A stretch of 64,000 bases of DNA from Mesorhizobium sp. B2-4-3 (GTDB lineage Bacteria; Pseudomonadota; Alphaproteobacteria; Rhizobiales; Rhizobiaceae). A program made the translations under genes and the position numbers. Of this stretch, positions 42,563 to 51,131 are shown one piece after another (positions within the stretch are counted from its first letter, which is position 1; every line of letters starts with the position of its first letter). The stretch covers positions 115,976 to 179,975 of the forward strand of contig NZ_VFVL01000009.1 of NCBI RefSeq assembly GCF_006442815.1. The letters are read 5' to 3'. The notes beneath the pieces are model-generated. The model was not told the DNA's origin. It searched no databases and saw nothing but the letters and a program-made list of their open reading frames with translations.

Positions 42563-44869
42563 GTGGCGCGCAGGATCTCCGGAAGAAGCCACGGCGATCC
42601 GCGCCACGCCGACACCAGGGCCAAGGTCAAGGACGACTACCGTCCCTCGCGTGACGAGGTCCTGCGCTACATCGCCGAAAATCCCGATCGCTCCGGCAAG
42701 CGCGAGATCGCCAAGGCCTTCGCGTTGCGCGGCGAGGACCGCATCTGGCTGAAAGACCTGTTGCGCGACCTTCAGGATGAAGGCCTCCTCAACAAGGAGC
42801 GCAAGCGCCTCACCCGCGTAGGCGCCGTGCCCCACGTCGCCGTGCTCGACATTTTCGGCCGCGACGATGACGGCGTGCTTCTGGCGAATCCGAGCGAATA
42901 TACCGGCGCCGGCTCGCCCCCTGTCATCGCCATCCGCATCTCGCGCGGCGCCGGCGGCCCGGTACCCGGCATCGGCGACCGCGTGCTTGCCAAGACTTTC
43001 CCGACCGACGATCCGTCAGGCCCCGCCTATACCGGGCGGGTGATGAAGGTCTTCGAGAAGCGCAGCGATGCGGTGCTCGGCGTCTTTCGCGTGCTGAAGG
43101 ATGGCACGTTCCGCATCGAGCCCGTCGAACGGCGCCAGCCGGAACTTATCGTCGATAAGGAATTCCAGAACGGCGCCAAAAACGGCGACCTGGTCGAGGT
43201 CGAGCCGGCGCGGGCATCCCGCTACGGACTGCCCAGGGCGAAAGTACTGGCGGTGCTGGGGTCGCTGAGCAGCGAGAAGGCGGTCTCGATGATCGCCATC
43301 CACGCCCACGACATTCCCCATGTCTTTCCGGCTGACGTGATTGCCGAGGCCGAAGCGGTGAAGCCGGCGACGCTCGATCACCGCGAGGATTGGCGTGACC
43401 TGCCGCTGGTGACCATCGATCCGGCCGACGCGAAGGACCATGACGACGCCGTCTTCGCCACGCCCGATGCGGACGAGAAGAACCCCGGAGGCGTCGTCGT
43501 CACCGTGGCGATCGCCGATGTCGCCGCCTATGTGCGCTATGGTACGCCGCTCGACCGCGAAGCCTTGAAGCGCGGCAATTCGGTCTATTTTCCGGACCGC
43601 GTCGTGCCGATGCTGCCCGAACGCATCTCCAACGATCTCTGCTCGCTGCGCGAAGGCGAGGACAGGCCGGCCATCGCCGTGCGCATGACCTTCTCCTCGG
43701 AAGGCCGAAAGCTCAGGCATTCCTTCCACCGCGTCATGATGAAGTCGGCCGCCAAGCTCGCCTACCCGCAGGCGCAGGCCGCGACCGACGGCGTGCCCGA
43801 CGATAAGACGCGGCCGATCCTCGATGGCGTGCTGAAGCCGCTCTGGGACGCCTACGCGGTGCTGAAGCGCGGCCGCGACGCCCGCCAGCCGCTGGAGCTC
43901 GACCTGCCGGAGCGCAAGATCCTGCTGAAGCCCGACGGCACGGTCGACCGCGTCGTCGTGCCCGAACGCCTCGATGCACATAAGCTGATCGAGGAGTTCA
44001 TGATCCAGGCCAATGTTGCCGCCGCCGAGACATTGGAGGGCAGGAAGGAGCCGCTCGTCTACCGCATCCATGACGCGCCGTCGCTCGCCAAGCAGGAATC
44101 GCTGCGCGAGTTCTTGGCAACGCTCAGCCTGTCCCTGGCGCGCGGCGCGCAGATGCGGCCTAGCCAATTCAACGGCATCCTGGAGCGGGTGCGCGGCGCC
44201 GACAACGAGGCGCTGGTCAACGAAGTGGTGCTGCGCTCGCAGAGCCAGGCCGAGTATTCGCCGAAGAACATCGGCCATTTCGGCCTCAACCTCAGGCGTT
44301 ACGCGCATTTCACCTCGCCGATCCGCCGCTACGCCGATCTGATCGTGCACCGCGGATTGATCGCGGCGCTTGGTCTGGGTCCCGGCGGCTTGACGCAGCA
44401 GGAGGCGGACAGGCTGGAAGAGGCCGCCGCGCTGATCTCGGCCACGGAACGCCGCGCCATGGCCGCCGAGCGCGATACGGTCGACCGGCTGATCGCCGCC
44501 TATCTCGCCGAGCGCGTCAACGACACGTTCGACGCGCGCATCTCCGGCGTCACCAAGGCGGGACTCTTTGTCCAATTGCCGCAGTATGGCGCCGACGGCT
44601 TTATTCCGGTGTCAACTCTGGGCGGTGACTACTATATCTACGATGAAACCACCCGATCGCTGTTCGGGGAACGCACCGGCAAGGGCTTTCAGCTTGCCGA
44701 CCGCGTCGAAGTCCGGCTGGTCGAGGTCGCGCCGATGGCCGGTGCGATGCGTTTCGAGATGCTGACCGACCCGAAGCCGCTGCCAGGCTCGAAGCGGTCG
44801 TTCCACAAGGCCAAAGGCCGCGCCCGCGCGTCGCAATCGCGCGTCGGTCCGCGCGGCAGGAGAAGATGA
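42563..44869 (+). CDS. rnr: Ribonuclease R
   Basis: A 768-residue 3'-5' exoribonuclease of the RNB family. N-terminal winged helix (residues about 30-90) and cold-shock domains precede the RNB core, which has the catalytic acidic cluster DPADAKDHDDAVFA, FPDRVVPMLPERISNDLCSL, and HFTSPIRRYADLIVHR. A C-terminal S1 domain (DARISGVTKAGLFVQLPQYG) ends in a basic tail. GTG start at 42563, only 6 nt after topA, indicating one transcript. Confidence 0.96.
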   Translation: MARRISGRSHGDPRHADTRAKVKDDYRPSRDEVLRYIAENPDRSGKREIAKAFALRGEDRIWLKDLLRDLQDEGLLNKERKRLTRVGAVPHVAVLDIFGRDDDGVLLANPSEYTGAGSPPVIAIRISRGAGGPVPGIGDRVLAKTFPTDDPSGPAYTGRVMKVFEKRSDAVLGVFRVLKDGTFRIEPVERRQPELIVDKEFQNGAKNGDLVEVEPARASRYGLPRAKVLAVLGSLSSEKAVSMIAIHAHDIPHVFPADVIAEAEAVKPATLDHREDWRDLPLVTIDPADAKDHDDAVFATPDADEKNPGGVVVTVAIADVAAYVRYGTPLDREALKRGNSVYFPDRVVPMLPERISNDLCSLREGEDRPAIAVRMTFSSEGRKLRHSFHRVMMKSAAKLAYPQAQAATDGVPDDKTRPILDGVLKPLWDAYAVLKRGRDARQPLELDLPERKILLKPDGTVDRVVVPERLDAHKLIEEFMIQANVAAAETLEGRKEPLVYRIHDAPSLAKQESLREFLATLSLSLARGAQMRPSQFNGILERVRGADNEALVNEVVLRSQSQAEYSPKNIGHFGLNLRRYAHFTSPIRRYADLIVHRGLIAALGLGPGGLTQQEADRLEEAAALISATERRAMAAERDTVDRLIAAYLAERVNDTFDARISGVTKAGLFVQLPQYGADGFIPVSTLGGDYYIYDETTRSLFGERTGKGFQLADRVEVRLVEVAPMAGAMRFEMLTDPKPLPGSKRSFHKAKGRARASQSRVGPRGRRR

Positions 44870-45312
44870 TGCCAGGCGATTTGCGGGTGGAAGAACAGGT
44901 TTTCGGCGGCGAGCACCACTCAGGCCGCGTCGCGCGTCCGCTGTGGACGGCGATCAAGCGCGGCATGCTCGGCCGCTGCCCGCATTGCGGCAAGGGAAAG
45001 CTGTTCCACGCTTTCGTGAAGCCCGTGGACAAGTGCGAGGTCTGCGGCGAGGAACTGCACCACCATCGCGCGGACGACCTGCCTGCCTATCTGGTCATCG
45101 TCATCGTCGGCCATATCGTGGTTGGCTCGTTCATGGCGGTGGAGGCCACCACCACGCTCTCGACCTGGCAGCACGCGCTGATCTGGGTGCCGTTGACCAT
45201 CATTCTCGCGCTCGTGCTGCTGCAGCCGGTCAAGGGCGCCGTCATCGGCCTGCAATGGGCGCTTTATATGCACGGCTTCGGCGACGAGAAAAACGAATTC
45301 GAGAGCCATTGA
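44866..45312 (+). CDS. DUF983 membrane protein
   Basis: A 148-residue DUF983 protein. A zinc-ribbon-like N-terminal part carries CPHCGKGKLFHAF and CEVCGEELHHHRADDLPAY; two membrane spans follow (YLVIVIVGHIVVGSF and ALIWVPLTIILALVLLQPV). The start ATGATG overlaps the rnr stop, coupling translation in a topA-rnr-DUF983 operon. Function unknown. Confidence 0.88.
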   Translation: MMPGDLRVEEQVFGGEHHSGRVARPLWTAIKRGMLGRCPHCGKGKLFHAFVKPVDKCEVCGEELHHHRADDLPAYLVIVIVGHIVVGSFMAVEATTTLSTWQHALIWVPLTIILALVLLQPVKGAVIGLQWALYMHGFGDEKNEFESH

Positions 45313-45403
45313 TAAGCCAGGCCGCACCGCTGTCGGCCCTGGTGCAAAGGCCGCGACGCGCAAGCCACTTTCGCATTCGAGAACTTTCCGCTAGGTCGAG
45401 CGC

Positions 45404-46144
45404 ATGGAAGGAATGACCAAGGCGGATGTCGACAAGCTCGATAAGGGCTTGGCCGTGCGCAGCGGCCGGGCGTTGCGTCCACGCGATGCCGCAACCCTCA
45501 TTCTGCTCGATCGCCGGGGCAAGGACGTTCTGGTGCTGATGGGCCGGCGCCATGCCGGGCACGCCTTCATGCCCGGGAAATTCGTCTTCCCCGGCGGCCG
45601 CACCGATCCCGCCGACAGCCGCATTCCCGTCGCCGCCCCTCTGCCCGATGAAGAAGAGAGCAGGTTGGTCTCAGGCCCTGGCCGCGCCAGCGCGGCGCGG
45701 GCGCGGGCAATCGCCCTGTCGGCGATTCGCGAGACCTATGAGGAAGCCGGCCTGCTGATCGGCCGCAAGGGCGCCTTCTCGACCGCGAAGCGCGACTGGC
45801 AGGGTTTCGCCGAACATGGCGTGGTCCCCTCGCTGGACGTGCTCCGCTTCATCGCCCGCGCCATCACCCCGCCCAATCGCGTGCGCCGTTTCGATACGCG
45901 TTTCTTCAGCGCCTGGCGCCGCGACGTTGCCGTGGAGTTGCCCGGCGGCGGCCCGACCAACGAGTTGGAGGAACTCGTCTGGCTGCCGCTCGCCGATGCC
46001 CGCAAGGCCGACATCCCCGACATTACCGGCATGATCCTGGAAGAACTGGAAAGTCGGCTTGCCGACGATCCCTTGCTGCGGCCGGGGGGCGCCGTGCCGT
46101 TCTTCCGGCTCGTCCGCAACCGCTTCGTCCGCGAAGTCCTTTAG
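45404..46144 (+). CDS. Nudix hydrolase (NUDT19/CoA-diphosphatase-like)
   Basis: A 246-residue Nudix protein with a split box: KFVFPGGRTDPADS is separated from ALSAIRETYEEAGLLIG by an insertion of about 35 residues (acidic DEEES and Ala/Arg-rich). This layout, with a long helical C-terminus, is typical of the NUDT19-like group that cleaves CoA derivatives. Substrate is inferred. In line with the topA operon but 91 nt away, and 20 nt ahead of the MFS gene, so it may be co-transcribed with the latter. Confidence 0.82.
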   Translation: MEGMTKADVDKLDKGLAVRSGRALRPRDAATLILLDRRGKDVLVLMGRRHAGHAFMPGKFVFPGGRTDPADSRIPVAAPLPDEEESRLVSGPGRASAARARAIALSAIRETYEEAGLLIGRKGAFSTAKRDWQGFAEHGVVPSLDVLRFIARAITPPNRVRRFDTRFFSAWRRDVAVELPGGGPTNELEELVWLPLADARKADIPDITGMILEELESRLADDPLLRPGGAVPFFRLVRNRFVREVL

Positions 46145-46164
46145 AAGTAGAGCATTTTGATCCC

Positions 46165-47340
46165 ATGACGGTCGATACCCAACAACAGGGCGACGAACGC
46201 GTACACTGGTTGCCGATGATCGCGGCGATCTCCTCGATCAGCGTCGTCGGCATCGCCATCGGCCTCGGCATGCCGCTGCTCAGCGTCATTCTGGAAAGCC
46301 GCGGCCATTCCGCTTCGATGATCGGTCTCAACACGGCCGTCGCCGGTCTCGCCTCGATTGCCGGCGCGCCGCTCGCCACCCCGCTTGCCATGCGGCTCGG
46401 CGTCGCCTGGACGATGCTGTTGATGATTGCCATCGGCGCGCTCGCCTTTGTCGGCTTCCATTTCGCGCCGGACTTCTGGATGTGGTTTCCGCTCCGCGTC
46501 GCCCTGCATATCTCGTTGACGGTGCTGTTCATCCTGTCGGAATTCTGGATCAGCACCTCCGCCCCGCCGAACCGGCGCGGCCTTGTGCTTGGCATCTACG
46601 CCACCGTGCTGTCGCTCGGCTTCGCCGCCGGGCCATGGCTGTTCGCCCATCTCGGCAGCACGGGCTTCCTGCCTTTCGGCGTCACCATAGCGCTGGTGAC
46701 GCTTGCCGCCATTCCGGTGCTGGCGGCCCGCAACGAGAGCCCGACAATCGTCGCCGACAGCGAGACCAGCCATTTCCTGCGCTACATCTGGCTGGTGCCG
46801 ACCGCGACCTTCGCCGTGCTTGTTTTCGGCGCCGTCGAGACCGGCGGTTTCTCGCTTTTCCCCGTCTATGGCAGCCGTATCGGCTATTCGGAAGCCGACG
46901 CCGCGTTGCTCCTGACAATGATCGGGCTCGGCAATGTGCTTCTGCAGATCCCGATCGGCATGATCAGCGACCGCGTTTCCGACCGGCGCTACCTGCTGCT
47001 GGCCTGCGCCACGGTCGGCCTCATCGGCACGGTCTTCATGCCGTTCTTCGCACAGAACTGGCATCTGATGGCGGCCCTCCTATTCGTCTGGGGCGGCGTC
47101 GTCGCCGCCATGTACACGATCGGCCTTGCCCATCTCGGCTCGCAGCTGTCCGGCCATGAACTGGCATCCGCCAATGCTGCCTTCGTGCTTTGCTATGGCG
47201 TCGGCATGGTGCTGGGTCCGCAGGCGATCGGCATCGGCATGGATGCCTTCGGCCCATCCGGCTTCGGCTGGTCGCTAGCCTTTTTCTTCGCTGCCTACAT
47301 GGCTCTGATCCTGGTCAGGCTGGTGCGCAAGATTCTGTAG
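46165..47340 (+). CDS. MFS transporter
   Basis: A 391-residue major facilitator protein with 12 predicted spans in two six-helix halves. The loop 2-3 region is degenerate (MRLGVAWTMLLMIAIG), while the second half keeps GMISDRVSDRRYLLL, the usual MFS motif A. It resembles YcaD-type transporters of unknown substrate. Its stop codon (ends 47340) is the first base of family A palindrome copy 3. Confidence 0.88.
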   Translation: MTVDTQQQGDERVHWLPMIAAISSISVVGIAIGLGMPLLSVILESRGHSASMIGLNTAVAGLASIAGAPLATPLAMRLGVAWTMLLMIAIGALAFVGFHFAPDFWMWFPLRVALHISLTVLFILSEFWISTSAPPNRRGLVLGIYATVLSLGFAAGPWLFAHLGSTGFLPFGVTIALVTLAAIPVLAARNESPTIVADSETSHFLRYIWLVPTATFAVLVFGAVETGGFSLFPVYGSRIGYSEADAALLLTMIGLGNVLLQIPIGMISDRVSDRRYLLLACATVGLIGTVFMPFFAQNWHLMAALLFVWGGVVAAMYTIGLAHLGSQLSGHELASANAAFVLCYGVGMVLGPQAIGIGMDAFGPSGFGWSLAFFFAAYMALILVRLVRKIL

Positions 47341-47482
47341 GGTGTGTTGAGATTCAGGTCAGGCCAAGCCGAAAATGATGGCTTTCGAGAACCGGAGCGG
47401 AGCGGACATTCGGGTCCGTGAGCACCGGAAGCGCAGAAAACCATAATTTGCAGGCTGGCATCACCTGAATATCAACACACCC
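47340..47482. repeat. Palindromic element family A, copy 3
   Basis: Outer stem GGGTGTGTTGA/TCAACACACCC begins at the last base of the MFS stop. Conserved GATTCAGGTCAGG follows, then a middle stem AATGATGGCTTTC/GAAAACCATAATT with two mismatches, conserved GAGAACCGGAGCGGAGCG, and tip GGACATTCGGGTCC, where copies 1 and 2 have GTAC/GTAC. Confidence 0.85.
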
Positions 47483-47578
47483 CAGGCAAATGCCGCCGAA
47501 GCGTCGGCCATCCTGACATCACCGTGTCAGCAGCACCCCTGCTATACCCTGTCTCCAGCGCCAAGTAGGAGAATTGCG

Positions 47579-48037
47579 ATGGTCGACAGCGGCTTTGAAA
47601 CCAGATCCCTCAGGATGGAACTGCTTCTGCTCGTCACATTCCAGGCGCCGGCCGCCGATGTCGAGCGCATCATGGAGGCCGTGGTGGCGATCACGCCGCT
47701 GCGCATGGGCAAGTATGACGCCAACGCCTATCAATCGGCGCAAGGCATCGAGCGCTACCGGCCGCTCGAGGGCGCCGCCGCCGGCGCCGAGACAGAACTG
47801 CGCCGGCGGCCCGGCACCGTCGAAGTGTCGTTCGAGATCGCCGACGACCAGGCGCTCGCCGCCCGTGTCGTCGAGGCGATATTTCAGGCCCATTCCTATC
47901 AGGAGCCCGTCATTCGCATCCAGCCGCTGCTCGCCAGTCGTTCCAAGGGTCTTGACGACCGCGCCAATCCCAACCGCTGGTGGAACACCACGGGCGATTG
48001 GAAAAAAACGGCTCAGCGGATCGGCGAGAACGCCTGA
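47579..48037 (+). CDS. YqfO-insert/PII-like domain protein (COG3323-like)
   Basis: A 152-residue protein resembling the PII/CutA-like insert found inside NIF3/YqfO proteins, here on its own. LLLLVTFQAPAADVERIMEAV is the first strand-helix; YDANAYQSAQGIERYRPLEGA matches the YE.CSF...G..FRP..GA pattern. The fold may bind a small ligand or metal. AGGAG sits 8 nt before the ATG. Followed by a terminator, so it is monocistronic. Confidence 0.7.
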   Translation: MVDSGFETRSLRMELLLLVTFQAPAADVERIMEAVVAITPLRMGKYDANAYQSAQGIERYRPLEGAAAGAETELRRRPGTVEVSFEIADDQALAARVVEAIFQAHSYQEPVIRIQPLLASRSKGLDDRANPNRWWNTTGDWKKTAQRIGENA

Positions 48038-48047
48038 AGCGGCGAAG

Positions 48048-48080
48048 GCGCCCGGGCTTGACTTTCCGGGCGCGTTCTTT
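48048..48080 (+). terminator. Intrinsic terminator, overlapping a possible rpmG promoter
   Basis: GCGCCCGG and CCGGGCGC pair around a 10-nt loop, followed by GTTCTTT. The loop contains TTGACT (48058-48063), a fair -35 for rpmG with TATGTG 16 nt on, so the end of one unit and the start of the next may share this sequence. Confidence 0.65.
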
Positions 48081-48165
48081 ATGTGTCGCGCCAAGTTTCC
48101 CGCGTCCGGGTGTTTTCCCCGTGCTTCAGCGGCCAAAACTCCACGAACATTAACGGACGAAAATC

Positions 48166-48333
48166 ATGGCCAAAGCCGCAAACATCAAGATCAAGCTTCT
48201 GTCGACCGCCGACACCGGGTTCTTCTACGTCACCAGCAAGAACAGCCGTACCAAGACGGACAAGCTCTCGTTCCGCAAATACGATCCGGTCGCCAAGAAG
48301 CACGTCGAATTCAAGGAAACCAAGATCAAGTAA
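48166..48333 (+). CDS. rpmG: 50S ribosomal protein L33
   Basis: A 55-residue L33: starts [18 protein letters not shown], with [16 protein letters not shown] and a KYDP...[10 protein letters not shown] ending, the pattern of the zinc-free alphaproteobacterial form (no CxxC pairs). It binds near the E site of the large subunit. Leader GGACGAAAATC gives a modest ribosome site. A strong terminator follows. Confidence 0.96.
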   Translation: MAKAANIKIKLLSTADTGFFYVTSKNSRTKTDKLSFRKYDPVAKKHVEFKETKIK

Positions 48334-48356
48334 TCTGGTTATCCCGAGAAATCAAA

Positions 48357-48385
48357 CGCCGCCCTCTGGGCGGCGTTTTTGTTTT
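48357..48385 (+). terminator. Terminator of rpmG
   Basis: CGCCGCCC and GGGCGGCG form a perfect 8-bp stem around TCT, followed by TTTTTGTTTT. A textbook intrinsic terminator 23 nt after the rpmG stop. Confidence 0.93.
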
Positions 48386-48814
48386 AGGAACGACCGGACG
48401 ACAAAGGAGCCACGATCAAGCACGAGCTTCCGATGTCGGTTTTTGAGAAAAGGGGGCCGGTCGGCGTTTGGCAGCGGTACGAGGAGGCCACTATGTGCCA
48501 GCGCCGGCCGGCCGACCCCACGGACCCAGGAGATGCGGCGGACCTGAGCATCATGGGGTATTTTTGGATCGAGCCGACTAGTCTACCCTCGTGCCGGCTT
48601 CGTCTTCTGTCTATGCGTCGCAGATTTGCGCAAGAACTTATAAAAATCAACCATTTCTTAACCACCGCTCGCGAATCGCTTGGGTTAAGGTAAATTCGTA
48701 ACCCTGTTGTGGCGCTCGAGAATCGACGCCTTTTGCCGAGCATGTCTCCAGACGTGGAACCCGGTTTCGGGACAAAGGTAGGCGCGGACCGGGTCTGAAA
48801 GATCGCGACCCGCT
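48386..48814. other. Gene-free region between rpmG and pleD with TTAACC-type half-sites
   Basis: No convincing frame or RNA gene. Around 48630-48700 AT content rises. TCAACCAT (48647-48654), TTAACCAC (48658-48665) and the reverse-strand TTAACCCA (from TGGGTTAA, 48681-48688) each match the CtrA half-site TTAACCAT at 7 of 8 or nearly so. CTTAACC and GGTTAAG also form a dyad. Next to pleD a weak hairpin CGGGTC/GACCCG (48790-48812) may end its transcription. Confidence 0.4.
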
Positions 48815-50188
48815 TTAGGCAGCCTTGGCGACCACCCGGTTGCGGCCGGCGCTTTTGGCCTCGTAGAGCGCCAGGTCGGCGCGCTTCATCAGCGCGGCGA
48901 CGCTGTCTGTCCCTTTCAGGACCGACGACACCCCGACGCTGACCGTGACCTCGATCATCTTGCCGTCGTTGCCGATCGCGAAAGGCGCCTGCGCGATCTC
49001 GGCGCGGATGCGCTCGGCCACCTTCTCGGCGACCGCGCCGTCGGTGTCCGGCATCACCACGACGAACTCCTCGCCGCCAAAGCGGCAGGCGAGATCGATG
49101 CCGCGCACATTCTTGCGCAGCCGCCGGGCGAATTCGCGCAGCACGTCGTCGCCGCCGTCATGGCCATGGGTGTCGTTGATCGACTTGAAGCGATCGAGAT
49201 CGGTGATCATCACCGACAGTGGCCGCCGCCGCGCCACGGCGCGGTCGAACAGCGTCTGCAGATGGCTGTCGAGGTAGCGCCGGTTGTGCAGCCCGGTCAG
49301 CCCGTCGATCACCGCCATCTCGATCGTCTGGGCGACGCTGGCGCGCAATTGGTCGTTGTAGCGCTTGCGCCGCACCTGTGTGCGCAGGCGCGCCGTCAGC
49401 TCGTGCTGGTCGATCGGCCGGATCAGGTAGTCGTTGATGCCGAGTTCCAGGCCACGCAGGATGCGGCCCTCCTCGCCCTCGTCGGCGAGCAGCATTATCG
49501 GCAGGAAGCGGGTGCGGTCGAGCGAACGCAGCTGCGAGCAGAGCCTCAGCGCATCGAAGTCCGAGAAGGCAGTCGAGATCAGCACGCATTCATACGCTGT
49601 CTCGGCCGCCTGGAAGAACCCCGCATTGGGGTCGGTCGCGATATCGAGCTCGGCGCTGTTGCGCAGCATCTTCTGGATGCGTTCGACGGAAGATTTGCGC
49701 TCGTCGATAAGCAGCACCCTCGGCTTGGCGTCCTCGGTCGCGAAATCGCGGCTCAGAAGCTCTTCGATGCCGATATTGCGCGTGGTCGAGGCCCGCAGCC
49801 GCAATTCGTCGGTCAGCGACTTCAGCCTGACCAGGCTCTTGACGCGCGTCATCAGCTGCAGGTCGTTGACAGGCTTGGTCAGGAAATCGTCAGCGCCTGC
49901 CTCAAGGCCGCGCACCCGGTCCGACACCTGATCGAGCGCGGTGATCATGACGACGGGGATATGCGAGGTCGCCGGATCGCTCTTCAGGCGCTTGCAGACC
50001 TCGAACCCGTCCATGTCCGGCATCATCACATCGAGCAGCACGACGTCGACCTTGCCGTTCTCGCAGGTCTCGATCGCATCCAGGCCGTTATTGGCCGTCA
50101 GCACCTCGAAATACTCGGCAAGCAGCCGAACCTCCAGCAGCCGCACATTGGCGGGGATATCGTCGACGACGAGGATCCGCGCGGTCAT
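48815..50188 (-). CDS. pleD: PleD response regulator / diguanylate cyclase
   Basis: A 457-residue PleD with Caulobacter architecture (REC-REC-GGDEF). The first receiver has phospho-acceptor Asp53 (VVLLDVMMPDMDG) and DD at 9-10. The second receiver is degenerate and serves as a dimer adaptor. The cyclase has FGGEEF, DLDRFKSINDTHGHDGGD, and an intact I-site RGID five residues before GGEEF, so feedback by c-di-GMP is expected. In Caulobacter it drives the swarmer-to-stalked transition. It follows divK with a 31-nt gap in one operon. Confidence 0.96.
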   Translation of the reverse strand: MTARILVVDDIPANVRLLEVRLLAEYFEVLTANNGLDAIETCENGKVDVVLLDVMMPDMDGFEVCKRLKSDPATSHIPVVMITALDQVSDRVRGLEAGADDFLTKPVNDLQLMTRVKSLVRLKSLTDELRLRASTTRNIGIEELLSRDFATEDAKPRVLLIDERKSSVERIQKMLRNSAELDIATDPNAGFFQAAETAYECVLISTAFSDFDALRLCSQLRSLDRTRFLPIMLLADEGEEGRILRGLELGINDYLIRPIDQHELTARLRTQVRRKRYNDQLRASVAQTIEMAVIDGLTGLHNRRYLDSHLQTLFDRAVARRRPLSVMITDLDRFKSINDTHGHDGGDDVLREFARRLRKNVRGIDLACRFGGEEFVVVMPDTDGAVAEKVAERIRAEIAQAPFAIGNDGKMIEVTVSVGVSSVLKGTDSVAALMKRADLALYEAKSAGRNRVVAKAA

Positions 50189-50219
50189 CTCAAGGCTCCG
50201 GTTCTGCTGGTATCAGGCA

Positions 50220-50591
50220 TCATGCATCGCCCAGGTAGGATTTGATCGTCTCGATGAAGCGCGGCACCGAGATCGGCTTGGAAATATAGGCCTCGCAGCC
50301 GCCCTGGCGGATGCGCTCCTCATCGCCTTTCATGGCGAAGGCGGTGACGGCGATGACGGGGATCGAATGCAACTCGTCGTCTTCCTTCAGCCACTTCGTC
50401 ACTTCCAGGCCGGAGACTTCGGGCAACTGGATGTCCATCAGGATCAGGTCCGGCCGGTGCTGGCGCGCGAGATCCAGCGCCTCCAGCCCGTTACGCGTGC
50501 GAACCGTCTCGTAACCGCTGGCTTCGATGAGGTCCCGAAAGAGCTTCATGTTAAGCTCATTGTCCTCGACGATCATCACCTTCTTAGCCAT
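50220..50591 (-). CDS. divK: DivK single-domain response regulator
   Basis: A 123-residue receiver-only protein. Asp53 is the phosphorylation site ([13 protein letters not shown]), with EDN at 9-11, Thr in [11 protein letters not shown] and Lys in YISKPISV. Relays signals from DivJ/PleC kinases to the CtrA pathway in alphaproteobacteria. ATG 50591 has GGGA upstream. First gene of divK-pleD; divergent from DUF3572 across 237 nt. Confidence 0.96.
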   Translation of the reverse strand: MAKKVMIVEDNELNMKLFRDLIEASGYETVRTRNGLEALDLARQHRPDLILMDIQLPEVSGLEVTKWLKEDDELHSIPVIAVTAFAMKGDEERIRQGGCEAYISKPISVPRFIETIKSYLGDA

Positions 50592-50828
50592 CAGCTTCCC
50601 GTCCCGACCGCCCTCGAAGCCGAAGGCCGTCGCAATGCGTCCCCTTCGGACCGCACCCAACCCATTTCCACCCTAGCCCAATATGATTGACGAAACGGAA
50701 ACCGGAGGTTGGAAAGCTGCACCAATTCCGCCTTCGGACGTTGTACGGGAAAGAGCGGAGGCTTGCCGCAAGCGACGCTTGCCGTTACTGCGGAAGGAGA
50801 CTCGAAAAAATCCACCACTGCAAAGGTA

Positions 50829-51131
50829 ATGATGGCGAACGCAGCGTCAATGCGCGAGGAAGCGGAAACCATTGCCGTCAAGGCGCTGGGCTTCGTCGCC
50901 GCCGATCCAGAGCTTCTGCCCCGCTTCCTGGCGATCACCGGCATCGAGGCGAACTCGATCCGCAGGGCCGCCGCGGAGCCCGGCTTCCTCGCCGGCGTCC
51001 TGCAATTCATCCTCGCCCACGAGCCGACGCTGCTGCGCTTCGCCGAGGAGACCGGGACGCCGCCAGCCGCCGTCGGCAAGGCGCTGCGCGCGCTTCCGCT
51101 CGGCAACGATGACCACGAGCGCTCGACATGA
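50829..51131 (+). CDS. DUF3572 protein
   Basis: A 100-residue all-helical protein of the DUF3572 family: EAETIAVKALGFVAADPELLPRFL, GFLAGVLQFILAHEPTLLRF and VGKALRALPLG match the conserved pattern. Rhizobiales-specific, with conserved placement beside divK; function unknown. ATGATG at 50829/50832 after AAAGG is taken. Its end overlaps the next start by ATGA. Confidence 0.82.
   Translation: MMANAASMREEAETIAVKALGFVAADPELLPRFLAITGIEANSIRRAAAEPGFLAGVLQFILAHEPTLLRFAEETGTPPAAVGKALRALPLGNDDHERST

Noticed and set aside
48433..48693. An 86-codon frame between rpmG and pleD
   Set aside because: Codon use is unlike the neighbours, no ribosome site, no domain, and it runs through the AT-rich half-site cluster.
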